From an uncultured Syntrophobacteraceae bacterium (GTDB lineage Bacteria > Desulfobacterota > Syntrophobacteria > Syntrophobacterales > Syntrophobacteraceae), in assembly GCA_937889795.1 (NCBI GenBank), contig CALBZH010000729.1, forward strand, positions 1-41,992: 41,992 bases of DNA, given 5' to 3'. This document shows, in pieces, positions 1-7,812 of this stretch. Below the pieces are notes generated by a model. The model saw only the letters and a list, made by a program, of their open reading frames with translations. It was not told the origin of the DNA and did not search any database. Each line of letters starts with the position of its first letter. Position 1 is the first letter of the stretch. Both the position numbers and the translations under genes were made by a program.

Positions 1-55
1 CTTCACCGATCAGGCTTTCGAATTTCTGACCGGCTTTCTCGGCGAGCTGCTCGGC
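1..55. repeat. Terminal direct repeat, copy 1 (circular join)
   Basis: These 55 bases are identical to the last 55 of the window (41938-41992). The tape measure reading frame continues through the join without a shift (2047 + 710 coding bases = 919 codons), so this is the overlap of a circular or circularly permuted assembly, not two biological repeats. The unique genome length is 41,937 bp. Confidence 0.95.
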
Positions 56-2047
56 GGCTTTAAGTGCCTCGGGCGTCTTGGCGTTGGCAACGGCTTCCTG
101 AGCACGGCGAAGAATCTCGAAAGCTTCCTTCTGCTTGTCGAGCCAGGCCTTGTCCTCGGTCATCGTCTGACGCTTGGCCGATCGAATCCGCTCCTCAAAG
201 GACATGCGGGATTCGGCCATGCGTTGCTGAATGGCGAGCACCTCCGCATGGTACTTCTTCTCGTCGGAGAGTGCCTGGAGCTGAGCCGATTGGAGGGCCT
301 TCAGCCAGTCACCGAGTGCCTTAACCTTGGCATCCTTCAGGTCGATCTCAATTTGCTTACGCTGTTCAGCAACCTGCTGCTCGGTGGCTCCGCTGGCCTG
401 AAGAATCTGCCGCTTTTGATCCGCCTCTTGCTGGGCAATCTGCATCATGGCCTGCAGCTTCTGCCGCTGGATCTGAAGAGCCGCCTGAGCGCCTTCCTGC
501 TCATTGGATGCGAGAGTCTTGGCTCGCTCGGACGCGAAATCGAAGTAACCGGAGACGCGACTGCGCAGGCCGTCATATGCTGAACCGACAGCCTTGACGG
601 TCTTTTCGAGCTGCTCGAGCTGGAAGGCGGTTAAAGCAACGGACTTCTTCTGCTCGGTTTGGGCTGCGGTGGCTTTCTTCCAGGACTGGGTCTGATTATC
701 CCATACGAGCGCGCCTTCCTTCACCAGGCGGTTGAAGTCGGCGAGGGAATTGATGTTGATACCAAGCTCCTTGCCAAGGTCGCGCGCTTTCTGGGAGGCT
801 TTATCGTCGATCTTTTGCCGCTCCTGAGAAGCCGACTTGGCGACATCCTCCCACTTCTTCATTTCCATGTAGGCTGAAACGAGATTGTAGATCTGAGTGG
901 CGGCGAAGGTGGCGGCAAGGGCGAGGCCTCCGCTCATCCAGGTGGAGAGGGCAACACCGGCAAGTCGAGCCTGGGTCGAAGCCGTGGCGATGTCCATGAG
1001 GATCTGAGCGGATTTCGCCGCGCGAAGCGCCGTCATGGCGGCCTGGAGCCCGGCGATGGTGCTGGTCAGGAGCTGCACGCCCTTGGAGACTCCCCACACC
1101 GCGCCCAGGGCGAGGAAGACGTCCTTCCACTCAAGGGCGAACTTCGCGACGTTGGCCGTAAGCGTGATAAGGTCGGCGGCAAGCTCTCCTATCGAGGCGG
1201 CATTGTCGCGGATGAATCCTGCGACGTCGCTCATGGCCTGGGCCAAGTCCTTGTTGTTCAGGACCGCGTTGTTGATCTCCTTATCGACGAGCTGCAGTGC
1301 CCCGGAAAACGTCTTCGCGCTTTCGGCAGCGCGCCCCTCGAAGGCTGCCGATTGCTCGAGGAAGACCTGATAGCGGACCTGGGCCTTCTCAAGGTCGGTC
1401 AGATCCTTCCAGGCGCGGCCGTGGGCGTTGTGGGCCTCATGCCAGGCGGTCACATAGGTTTCGTTGAGCGTGAGCCCGAGGTACTCGGAGGCCTCCGCTT
1501 CGCCGCGGAGCGCTGACGTGACCCGCTCGATTCCGCCTTCAAGATCGGTTTTGCCGGCGCTGAGGTTGGCGGTCCGCTTGATGACCTCCTGCATCTGGTC
1601 TGCGGACAACCCAAGGCGCTTCGTCATGTCGACCGTTCGAGAGACCGCGTTGGAAAGCGTGGTATCGGAATAGATGACGAGCTGCTTGGAAAGCTCTTTG
1701 ATGCGATCCTGCCAGGATTGAATGGATCCCGTGTTTTCGAATTCTCGGTTGGCTGCACGGATGCTCGCCGTCAGATTGAATTGAGCAGTCTCTCCATCCT
1801 TGAGAATCCCAACCATCGCCTCGAAACCGCGCTTGGCAGCCTCGATGCTGAGATACCCCGCAACCAGCTCCTTGACTCCAACGCCAAGCCTGCCGATAGC
1901 TTGTTGACCATTGCCTGCGGCTGCGTTGAAGGCGTCTACCGCTAGCTTCCCGCGCTTGAAGCCAGACTCGATGGAATCGGTCACGGCTTTCGCGGCCAGC
2001 TCGCCTTTGGTCTGGGTCTGGATTAGGATATTGATTGCGTCGGCCAT
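1..2047 (-). CDS. Tail tape measure protein, N-terminal part (gene continues at 41992-41228)
   Basis: Tape measure proteins set the length of the phage tail and sit in its lumen before DNA ejection. The frame starts at ATG 2047 (MADAINILIQTQTKGELAAK), has GAGG five bases upstream, and stays open to base 1. It resumes at base 41937 and stops at 41228, giving 918 residues. The N-terminal third is helical and alanine-rich. A hydrophobic stretch lies near residues 350-390 (LAGVALSTWMSGGLALAATF). After it come long charged coiled-coil segments rich in Gln, Lys and Glu. It follows the frameshifted tail chaperone pair and precedes the distal tail gene, the usual siphovirus order. No lysozyme or peptidase motif was seen in it. 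Confidence 0.93.
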   Translation of the reverse strand, partial: MADAINILIQTQTKGELAAKAVTDSIESGFKRGKLAVDAFNAAAGNGQQAIGRLGVGVKELVAGYLSIEAAKRGFEAMVGILKDGETAQFNLTASIRAANREFENTGSIQSWQDRIKELSKQLVIYSDTTLSNAVSRTVDMTKRLGLSADQMQEVIKRTANLSAGKTDLEGGIERVTSALRGEAEASEYLGLTLNETYVTAWHEAHNAHGRAWKDLTDLEKAQVRYQVFLEQSAAFEGRAAESAKTFSGALQLVDKEINNAVLNNKDLAQAMSDVAGFIRDNAASIGELAADLITLTANVAKFALEWKDVFLALGAVWGVSKGVQLLTSTIAGLQAAMTALRAAKSAQILMDIATASTQARLAGVALSTWMSGGLALAATFAATQIYNLVSAYMEMKKWEDVAKSASQERQKIDDKASQKARDLGKELGININSLADFNRLVKEGALVWDNQTQSWKKATAAQTEQKKSVALTAFQLEQLEKTVKAVGSAYDGLRSRVSGYFDFASERAKTLASNEQEGAQAALQIQRQKLQAMMQIAQQEADQKRQILQASGATEQQVAEQRKQIEIDLKDAKVKALGDWLKALQSAQLQALSDEKKYHAEVLAIQQRMAESRMSFEERIRSAKRQTMTEDKAWLDKQKEAFEILRRAQEAVANAKTPEALKAAEQLAEKAGQKFESLIGE

Positions 2048-2075
2048 GAACGCCTCAATCGTGGAGGGTGAGGTG

Positions 2076-2267
2076 ATGGTTCTGCTGCTTCAGCTGTTCT
2101 TCGGGATGGCCCTTGGTTACGCCGGAACCCATATGCTGTTCGGATCCGGTAGCCTATCCCTTCTCGGGATCCTGGCGTGCTTTACCTCAATAGTCCTTCT
2201 TATCAAGGCATCGACTCGCCTATTTCTTTGGCTCGTTTCGATTCAACGGAAAGGGCCGTGCTCATGA
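2076..2267 (+). CDS. Possible small membrane protein, antisense to tail genes
   Basis: This plus-strand frame of 63 residues begins with ATG behind GGAGGGTGAGG, a strong ribosome binding site. The product would have two hydrophobic segments (MVLLLQLFFGMALGYAGTHM and LSLLGILACFTSIVLLI) and a basic tail. It fills the gap between the tape measure start (2047) and the end of the chaperone extension (2203). It overlaps the last 65 bases of that extension in antisense. No minus-strand frame in the gap looks coding. No plus-strand promoter is obvious, so this could be chance. If real, it would be a holin-sized two-helix membrane protein. Confidence 0.35.
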   Translation: MVLLLQLFFGMALGYAGTHMLFGSGSLSLLGILACFTSIVLLIKASTRLFLWLVSIQRKGPCS

Positions 2268-2651
2268 AGCTCCAGCCGTATTCCCATGGCTTACTGTGAC
2301 CAAGTCGTATCAGATCGCAGAAGAGCTCGCCGAAGCGGTCTGCCTGATCCCCTGCAGATACCCGACGCCCTCCATGAGCGTGCCGATGATCTCGTAGAAA
2401 GGGCGGAGCATCTCGCGTGCGCCCTCCAACACCTGCCCGAATTCGGAGAGCGTGAGCTGCTTCAGCTTCTCCGAGGTGAGATCCGTCACCAGCTCAAGCA
2501 CCTCTGTGGGGATCTCTGTCGCTCCGGCCATGAACCCGATCGGGTCGAAGGTCAAGCTCTCCAATGCAAGGAGATTCCTGATCTGCCCCACGGTGGGCTC
2601 ATGGACACGGACGACGGTACTTCCAAGATCAATTGCCTTTTCGAGGCGCAC
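2203..2651 (-). CDS. Tail assembly chaperone, -1 frameshift product (GT-like)
   Basis: This is the long form of the tail chaperone, made when ribosomes slip back one base on the CCCTTTC heptamer at 2397-2403. After the slip the frame reads on past the short-form stop. It includes the segments DRFGELFCDLIRLGHSKPWE and YGWSFMSTALSVESK and ends at TGA 2203, about 149 residues in all. In lambda the G and GT proteins bind the tape measure protein while the tube assembles. The extension has the Lys-Pro-Trp-Glu-Tyr pattern of a structured domain rather than chance sequence. The slip itself is inferred from the site and the conserved gene order. Confidence 0.8.
2310..2651 (-). CDS. Tail assembly chaperone, short form (G-like)
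   Basis: This 113-residue protein starts with GTG one base after the tail tube stop codon, with GGAG upstream. Its position between the tail tube gene and the tape measure gene, its size and its helical acidic composition match the lambda gpG class of tail assembly chaperones, which bind the tape measure protein and recruit tube subunits. It is the zero-frame product. A fraction of ribosomes should shift at 2397-2403 to make the longer form. The last dozen residues, downstream of the slip site, are Ser and Ala rich and look unstructured. Confidence 0.85.
   Translation of the reverse strand: MRLEKAIDLGSTVVRVHEPTVGQIRNLLALESLTFDPIGFMAGATEIPTEVLELVTDLTSEKLKQLTLSEFGQVLEGAREMLRPFYEIIGTLMEGVGYLQGIRQTASASSSAI
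2397..2403 (-). promoter_or_regulatory. Slippery heptamer for -1 ribosomal frameshift
   Basis: On the minus strand the sequence is C CCT TTC in the zero frame, a perfect X XXY YYZ site. Both tRNAs can re-pair after a one-base slip (CCT to CCC, TTC to TTT). It lies about 90 bases before the zero-frame stop, and the -1 frame is then open for another 60 or so codons. Confidence 0.8.
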
Positions 2652-2652
2652 G

Positions 2653-3621
2653 TTACATCATCTCCGTCTTGTAATATTCCTGGCCTGCGGCTTGGGTGGT
2701 GTCGGCTATGACGGACCCGGTGCAGCTCAAAACCGCCTGCTTTTCCCCGATGAGGTTGATATCCCCGTTCAGGTTGATCTGAACCTTGTGGAAGGTCCAT
2801 CGCTGGCGGGGGCCCTGGTCGCTCTTGTCGGAAACGAAGGTGAGCCGCTTGGTCACCGAGCCGGACGACATGCCCCAGACATACTTCTTGTCCACGGCTT
2901 CGTAGTTGTAGGAGACCTCATCGGCGTCGACGAGATCGGCTCCCGCGAGCTGGCGCACATAGCCGTAATCGGGATCGATCGAGTAATCCGTGCCCTGTAC
3001 GCGCCTGGTGGCTCCGTCAGCGCTGGTGATGATGACGTCTTCGAGCTTCTCGACACCGGAGAGGGTCGCGGATATCGTGGTGCTGGTGATGGTCTCGCCG
3101 GCCACGAACGTACCACGGTTACCTCCTGCGACCTCGATGAAGCCGGAGCCGACATAGGCAATTTTCCCCGTTGCGCCGGAGGTTCCACCTGTCACGGTAA
3201 GCCCCACGGTAAACGGGCCATTGGTCACGGTGCCGTGGGAGAGCTTGTTGCTGTAGACGTTCAGGTGCCCGAGATCGACATAGGAATCGGCCGCCCAAGT
3301 CTTGGTCGTGGCGTCAACCGATCCTGCGGCTTGGTTGAGGGTGTTCACGGCGGTACCGAGAAGAGCCATCATCATGTTTTCTTCGGATTGCTCACGGAGC
3401 CCGAAGGACACGGTAGCCTCTCGGTCGGTTTCGACTTCCAGGATGGTCGCGCGCGCGGCGTTCCGGGTGGATTTGAGCTTCTCGGTCGAGACCTTGCAGT
3501 TGAAGGTCAGGTTTTCGAGCTCTCCGAGATCGACGCCAGGATCGGAGGATCCGACGGCCGCGACATAGACGCGCCCGGTTCCGTTGTAACGAATGTTTTC
3601 GACGTTGCTTGCAAGGGCCAT
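2653..3621 (-). CDS. Major tail tube protein
   Basis: This 322-residue protein would form the tail tube. The start has a strong ribosome site (GAGGAGGAGCCACG then ATG). It sits between the tail completion genes and the chaperone pair, where the tube gene of lambda and HK97-type phages is found. The beta-rich N-terminus (residues 1-110) and the C-terminal part (about 245-310) would form the tube fold. Between them, near residues 140-190, is a Gly/Thr-rich insert (VTGGTSGATGKIAYVG, then FVAGETITSTT) of a kind common in phage structural proteins, which probably points outward from the tube. Identification is by position and composition. Confidence 0.8.
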   Translation of the reverse strand: MALASNVENIRYNGTGRVYVAAVGSSDPGVDLGELENLTFNCKVSTEKLKSTRNAARATILEVETDREATVSFGLREQSEENMMMALLGTAVNTLNQAAGSVDATTKTWAADSYVDLGHLNVYSNKLSHGTVTNGPFTVGLTVTGGTSGATGKIAYVGSGFIEVAGGNRGTFVAGETITSTTISATLSGVEKLEDVIITSADGATRRVQGTDYSIDPDYGYVRQLAGADLVDADEVSYNYEAVDKKYVWGMSSGSVTKRLTFVSDKSDQGPRQRWTFHKVQINLNGDINLIGEKQAVLSCTGSVIADTTQAAGQEYYKTEMM

Positions 3622-3633
3622 CGTGGCTCCTCC

Positions 3634-3810
3634 TCATCGTTTAAAGTAAAACGCCAGCATCATGATCAAGAGAGACACCCACCATTCAGGGATCATCTTG
3701 CCCATGATGAGAAGGGCTCCGCTGATCATGACGAACATCAAAATCAGGACCGCTCGAATCGAGTATTCCGGCAGTCCGAAAGCGCGCTTATCGCGTCGTC
3801 CAATGGTCAC
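3634..3810 (-). CDS. Small two-helix membrane protein in the tail operon
   Basis: This 58-residue frame starts at GTG 3810, seven bases after the tail terminator stop, and ends just before the ribosome site of the tail tube gene, so it fills the gap exactly. The N-terminus is basic (MTIGRRDKRAFGLPEYSIRA). Two hydrophobic segments follow (VLILMFVMISGALLIMG and WWVSLLIMMLAFYF) with a Pro-Glu turn between them. The end is Lys-Arg. It reads in the same direction as its neighbours. The function is unknown. A holin-like or membrane-stress role is possible from shape alone. Confidence 0.7.
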   Translation of the reverse strand: MTIGRRDKRAFGLPEYSIRAVLILMFVMISGALLIMGKMIPEWWVSLLIMMLAFYFKR

Positions 3811-3816
3811 ATCGCA

Positions 3817-4272
3817 TCATGGTAACGCCCTTCGATTGCTCTTGAGCATGGACACGTTCACCATCGAATAGCTGACATAGAGCGGGTGGTAGCTCTCCGA
3901 GGAGGATTCCCCGGTCGTGTTGACGTCCTTGAGGCCGGCGCGATAGAGGGCGTTCTCCGCTATCTCGCGCATCTGCTCGGCCTGCAGCATGCCAGTGAAG
4001 GTCTTGACGGAGTCCGTCGACACGATCTCGCTGTTGACCACCCCAACGCCCAGGTGCAGCCTCCAGTCCGTTTCGCGCTTGGAGCTGCCGCGCTCCTGGT
4101 CGATGCCAATGATTGTGACCAGGGGATAGTCGCCCTCGTCTGGCGGGTTCTTGTCATCGAGGCCGAGCATGATCAGCGGCCCCTTTCCAAATTGCGCCGT
4201 ACACCATTCCGCGAGGATGACATCCTCCGCGAGAGCGTCCCGTGCTTCAGTGAGAATCTCATCGGTCGTCAT
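3817..4272 (-). CDS. Tail terminator / tail completion protein
   Basis: This is a 151-residue alpha/beta protein with the start MTTDEILTEARDALAEDVIL. It lies between the gp10-like completion protein and the tail tube gene, where the tail terminator (lambda gpU-like or HK97 gp10-neighbour class) is normally encoded. Terminators cap the finished tail tube and bind the head. The ATG overlaps the upstream stop by four bases (ATGA), so translation is coupled. A central strand-rich part (residues 45-85, with PLVTIIGID and LHLGVGVV) fits the small alpha/beta fold of these proteins. The assignment is by position and size. Confidence 0.65.
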   Translation of the reverse strand: MTTDEILTEARDALAEDVILAEWCTAQFGKGPLIMLGLDDKNPPDEGDYPLVTIIGIDQERGSSKRETDWRLHLGVGVVNSEIVSTDSVKTFTGMLQAEQMREIAENALYRAGLKDVNTTGESSSESYHPLYVSYSMVNVSMLKSNRRALP

Positions 4273-4904
4273 GTTTTTGCCGCTCCGGATCGGTATCGCT
4301 CAATGGCCTTCCAGAATTTGTCCTCGAAGTAGGGAAGCACTTTGGACTTCACCTTCCTAAAGACGGGGTCAATCACCGGGCGCTTCGGGATGTTCAGATA
4401 CTCCGTATCCGGCCGCAGCACGAAGTAGCCGCCAGTCACCGCCCCGCTGCGCCCGAGCTTCGTCCACTTCTGACCCTTGATCTTGGTAGATACCCAAAGC
4501 AGACGGACCTTCTTCGTGACCTTGGTCTTTCCGCCGTGCTCCGCCCGCCTGAGGGCCGCCATCAGCCACGGGTCATCCACCTGGCCGGGTTCTCCCTTGC
4601 GACTCTTCCCGAGTCCGATTTCGAGCGTGTTGGCATCCTGGTCGATCAGGTACCGCACGAAGCGCCCCAGGTAGAACAGGGGCGACGCCGGAGCCCCGCG
4701 GAACTTCCTGAACTTGAGCGTGATCGGGTGGAGCTTCGCCCAGTTGGTGCCGCCGTACTCGATGTGATTGCGCAGCTCCTGCTGAATCCAGTAACCGGTT
4801 GACCCCAACGCCGAACGCCGTGCCCGGGCGAACAGCCCCGGCAGCTGAAGGACGGCCTGCGCTGTTGCGCTCAGGCCATCGGCTTTGAGATCGACTACGA
4901 GCAT
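4269..4904 (-). CDS. Phage virion morphogenesis / tail completion protein (gpG of Mu or HK97 gp10 class)
   Basis: This 211-residue basic protein has the features of the virion morphogenesis family. An N-terminal helix leads into WIQQELRNHIEYGG and WAKLHPITLKFRKF, the pattern in which a Trp and a run of basic residues precede 'L..S G.L'. Here the latter reads PLFYLGRFVRYL. Such proteins join the tail to the head or complete the tail. It lies between the head closure gene and the tail terminator, with a four-base overlap to the latter. The ribosome site before ATG 4904 is weak. Confidence 0.7.
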   Translation of the reverse strand: MLVVDLKADGLSATAQAVLQLPGLFARARRSALGSTGYWIQQELRNHIEYGGTNWAKLHPITLKFRKFRGAPASPLFYLGRFVRYLIDQDANTLEIGLGKSRKGEPGQVDDPWLMAALRRAEHGGKTKVTKKVRLLWVSTKIKGQKWTKLGRSGAVTGGYFVLRPDTEYLNIPKRPVIDPVFRKVKSKVLPYFEDKFWKAIERYRSGAAKT

Positions 4905-4936
4905 GGGTCAACTCACAGGTGTTACTTGTTGGTTCA

Positions 4937-5266
4937 TCACTTCCTGAACGTGGGACGGAGATCCCGACGAAGCTCGATCTTCCAAATACCTGAAACCATC
5001 TTGCGCCGCCCGGTCACGGTCCATACATCTTCCCCAACGGTCAGCATGTCATTATTGGTAGGGTTGGAAACATCGCTCTCCCTCACCCATGCCGTTGCGG
5101 ACGCCTGGAGGGCCGCGCGCCATTGAGCGTCGTCCAGCTCGTCCCCTCCGAAAAACAGGACCAGGATCTCCGATGGATCACCACCGGTTGGGGTGTATGT
5201 GGCGTTCACGCTGAACTGCGTGAACGCCGAATTATTGATGCCTGGAAAATTGTCCTGAAAGCCCAT
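4937..5266 (-). CDS. Head-tail connector / head closure protein
   Basis: This protein of about 109 residues lies directly after the capsid gene and before the tail completion genes, where head-tail joining proteins are encoded. It is beta-rich with a conserved-looking end (EDVWTVTGRRKMVSGIWKIE). The start at ATG 5266 follows the capsid stop by a few bases. A GTG at 5308 would add 14 residues and overlap the capsid gene by 37 bases. Neither has a strong ribosome site. The assignment is by position and size. Confidence 0.6.
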   Translation of the reverse strand: MGFQDNFPGINNSAFTQFSVNATYTPTGGDPSEILVLFFGGDELDDAQWRAALQASATAWVRESDVSNPTNNDMLTVGEDVWTVTGRRKMVSGIWKIELRRDLRPTFRK

Positions 5267-5271
5267 GGCTT

Positions 5272-6273
5272 TTAGGTCGCCGTATTCGTGTCGATCAGGT
5301 ATCCGCACGCCTTGGAGATTTCCGACTTGGCCACTCCGTCCTCATCGTACGAGGCGAGGAACGCCTCGGCGGTGTCGTGACGGACGCGCAGGATGCGGCT
5401 TCGCACCTCTTCACTGTAGTATTCCTCGACGATCACTTCTTCCGTGGCGCCTTCATTCCAGAGAAACGTGCGGCCGACGCAGGGCTCCACGACGTCCACC
5501 GTGTCTCCCGCGGCCACCCGACAGAGCATGGCATACTCGCTGCCCCACAGATCCGAGAGAGTGGCGTCCTGGTTTTTCTTGGAGCTGTTGTACAGCGCAC
5601 CTGCCACGAGCACCCGCTCAACGTCGAAATAGGTCTTGAGGTGGTCCACGGAGACCTGCCCGGTTTTGGCCGCATCGGGAAAGAGCTGATAGATTTGAGC
5701 CTGTACGGCCGTGTTGATCTTGAGGTTCTGGAAGGCCGTCCAGTTCAGGATCAGACAGTTGGGAATGATGCCGCTCGCTCGGAGCGTGTTTTTTCCCGTT
5801 TCAACATCATTCTTGGGCAAAGACGCGATGTTCGACCAGACAGTGGTGACAGTGTGCGCCGAGAAATTGGTGCTGTTGAAGAGCTTGTTCGCGATCCTCG
5901 CCTCCTGAGCCCGGAGGATGTCGTTCATCAGGATGTTGGAGATGGTGAGCTCATAGGAGAACTTGGTGCCGTAGATCTTTGCAAACCGCTCATCAATGCG
6001 CCGCTCCAGGCCGTTTTCAGCCGTGCGATAGAATCCGGACTCGAATTCATCCTCAGAGCGGTTGTAGTGGCCCAGAGGACCCCTCTTGGTGTCGAGCAGG
6101 TTGAAAAGCGATTCTTTCGGGATGACGGGGTATTCGGCGGAGTTTTCCATCACGCGAAAAATCGGCATCACTTCGAGGCCGATAAATCCCATGGTCGGTG
6201 CTGCCTGCAGAGTCTCGTAAACCGCCATTCCGAGGTCAGGACGCTGCAGCGCGGTATCGGAAGTGGGTCTCAT
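5272..6273 (-). CDS. Major capsid protein
   Basis: At 333 residues this is in the size range of HK97-fold capsid proteins. It begins ATG 6273 behind AAGGAGG and lies between a decoration protein and the head-tail connector, downstream of portal and protease. Recognisable features are an N-arm, an extended loop region around residues 60-85 (LGHYNRSEDEFESGFYRTAE), a long spine-like helix (residues 105-130) and a beta-rich A-domain-like end. There is no obvious N-terminal delta domain, which agrees with a separate scaffold encoded inside the protease gene. The function follows from gene order as much as from sequence. Confidence 0.85.
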   Translation of the reverse strand: MRPTSDTALQRPDLGMAVYETLQAAPTMGFIGLEVMPIFRVMENSAEYPVIPKESLFNLLDTKRGPLGHYNRSEDEFESGFYRTAENGLERRIDERFAKIYGTKFSYELTISNILMNDILRAQEARIANKLFNSTNFSAHTVTTVWSNIASLPKNDVETGKNTLRASGIIPNCLILNWTAFQNLKINTAVQAQIYQLFPDAAKTGQVSVDHLKTYFDVERVLVAGALYNSSKKNQDATLSDLWGSEYAMLCRVAAGDTVDVVEPCVGRTFLWNEGATEEVIVEEYYSEEVRSRILRVRHDTAEAFLASYDEDGVAKSEISKACGYLIDTNTAT

Positions 6274-6332
6274 GGCTCTATTCCTCCTTATCGGTTGTCA
6301 TATCCTCAATGGCTGCACGTTTTTCGCGAGCA

Positions 6333-7301
6333 TCAGCTCAGTTTGGCGTATTCCACCTCCAGCCAGACAGCATAGATCAGCAGATCATCAGTCCCGAGCT
6401 CACCGGCTTTCGGACCGAACAGACATGTCAACACGGCTGGCATCGTATCCGGAACATCTCCGTGGGCAATGCTGGCGCTATATTCCGTGAGGGTTACCCC
6501 TCCATCGATCTCGTCGTCCGTTCCAGCGCAATCGGTATCACCCGCGCCGAAGTAACATTCATGCTCAAGAACCGGAGTGTCATTGGCCCCGGACATCGCC
6601 GCAAGCCAGTGGATTTCAACCGCTGCAGCTCCATCCATCTCCTGCGGCATCGGAGCAGAAAAACCGACTTTGGGAGGAGTCGCATGATTGTTGAAGCGGA
6701 GAACGATCTCCTTGTTCGATTCCTGTGAAAACCCGCAAGAAGCTGCTGCCTCGCTCACGAATTTGGTAAGTGCGGTTCCGTCTTCGAGAGTGAGCGCCCC
6801 CAACGGAATGGGGATGGTCTTCTTTGCCGTGTCGATGGACGCATAGATTTCCGCTATAGCCGCCTCAACCGTCGTTTGGGCCGTGTGACCTGCTGCATCC
6901 GCGAGCGAGGTAGTGGCTGCCGTATTGGTCAGATAGGGATCCACGGTGGCTTCGATCACGTCGTTTTCAGCCGTCGCAGCTTCCAGAGCCACGAACTGAG
7001 CGTTTCCCGATGCGGAGTCGCTGACCTTTCCGTCATTGGCTCCATAGAGATTGGCACCCACCGCGAAAGAATCAGCAGCCTCCACGAGTCTGGTTCCGCT
7101 GTCATTGAGACCCTTTACCGCAATGGGATCTCCGGATTTAGCCGGAGCCAGCGTCGTCCCGATGCAGGCCTCTCCTGCATCCGCATAGACCACCTCGGGA
7201 GGAGAGGTCGTGGTTCCGGATTTAATCTTCACCCGACGGTAGGCTTCAAGGTCCTCTCCGGCCGTGAAAGTTCTGGGGCCTTCAGTCCATACAGCAGACA
7301 T
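6333..7301 (-). CDS. Capsid decoration (cement) protein with a C-terminal extension
   Basis: The first 120 residues or so resemble the DUF2190 capsid cement family, small beta proteins that clip onto capsid surfaces: a Thr-rich start, the VKIKSGTTTSPPEVVYADAG region, then GDPIAVKGLNDSGTRLVEAA and a glycine-rich GANLYGANDGKVSD. The remaining 200 residues are extra. After a short helix (about residues 140-165) comes a beta-rich domain with two potential metal or disulphide cysteines (ECYFGAGDTDC). A free-standing cement protein is normally about 110-130 residues, so this looks like a fusion that displays a second domain on the head. The start has AAAGGAGAAGG upstream. Confidence 0.65.
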   Translation of the reverse strand: MSAVWTEGPRTFTAGEDLEAYRRVKIKSGTTTSPPEVVYADAGEACIGTTLAPAKSGDPIAVKGLNDSGTRLVEAADSFAVGANLYGANDGKVSDSASGNAQFVALEAATAENDVIEATVDPYLTNTAATTSLADAAGHTAQTTVEAAIAEIYASIDTAKKTIPIPLGALTLEDGTALTKFVSEAAASCGFSQESNKEIVLRFNNHATPPKVGFSAPMPQEMDGAAAVEIHWLAAMSGANDTPVLEHECYFGAGDTDCAGTDDEIDGGVTLTEYSASIAHGDVPDTMPAVLTCLFGPKAGELGTDDLLIYAVWLEVEYAKLS

Positions 7302-7347
7302 ATCCTTCTCCTTTGGCTATCCGTTGACGGTTATGGGATGCAGTGGA

Positions 7348-7812
7348 TCAATTCCGATTCCTCGATTCGAGCCATGCCCGATGAGACTCGGCATATTTTG
7401 CCGCGGCCGCCTTCAATGCCTCGGTTCGGCTGCAGTTGTGCTCGCGCTGATGGGATTCGACCAACTCCATGAAGTCGGATCCGGTGTTGGTTTCCTTGGA
7501 CTTGCCTGCCTGTCCAGCTGATTCAGGAGAATCCGTTGTGAGGCTCTGGAGATCCTTCTCGCGCTGATCACGGTCAGCCAGGAAGAATTGACCCATGGCG
7601 GAATCGACAGAATCTCCGGATTCGATGGCCTTCAGAGTGGTGGCCGGATCCCCTTTTGCGTTGAGGATCTCGATCACGCGGGCTCGCTCTTCGTTGGCTC
7701 CAGCCGTTTTGGCCTGATCTTTCAAAGTGGCCACATCGATGGACTTTGCTCCGAGGTCATGAATCTCCTGGTATGCGTCCGGATATTGTTCCAAGATCGC
7801 TTTGGCGTTCAT
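7348..7812 (-). CDS. Nested capsid scaffold (Nu3-like), in-frame internal start
   Basis: Inside the protease gene, in the same frame, ATG 7812 is preceded by AAGGAAGGAAA, a strong ribosome site. It would yield the 154-residue C-terminal part alone. That part is charged and helical (for example LKDQAKTAGANEERARVIEI) and lacks the catalytic domain. Lambda makes its scaffold Nu3 in just this way from within gene C, and the capsid gene here has no scaffold domain of its own. Independent translation is inferred from the site. Confidence 0.7.
   Translation of the reverse strand: MNAKAILEQYPDAYQEIHDLGAKSIDVATLKDQAKTAGANEERARVIEILNAKGDPATTLKAIESGDSVDSAMGQFFLADRDQREKDLQSLTTDSPESAGQAGKSKETNTGSDFMELVESHQREHNCSRTEALKAAAAKYAESHRAWLESRNRN

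Noticed and set aside
2452..3825. 457-codon plus-strand open frame
   Set aside because: It lies antisense to the tail tube gene and parts of its neighbours, has Gly/Val/Asp-rich text typical of reversed GC-rich coding DNA, and lacks a sensible ribosome site.
5377..6375. 332-codon plus-strand open frame
   Set aside because: Antisense shadow of the capsid gene. Composition is unlike a real protein and it has no gene context.
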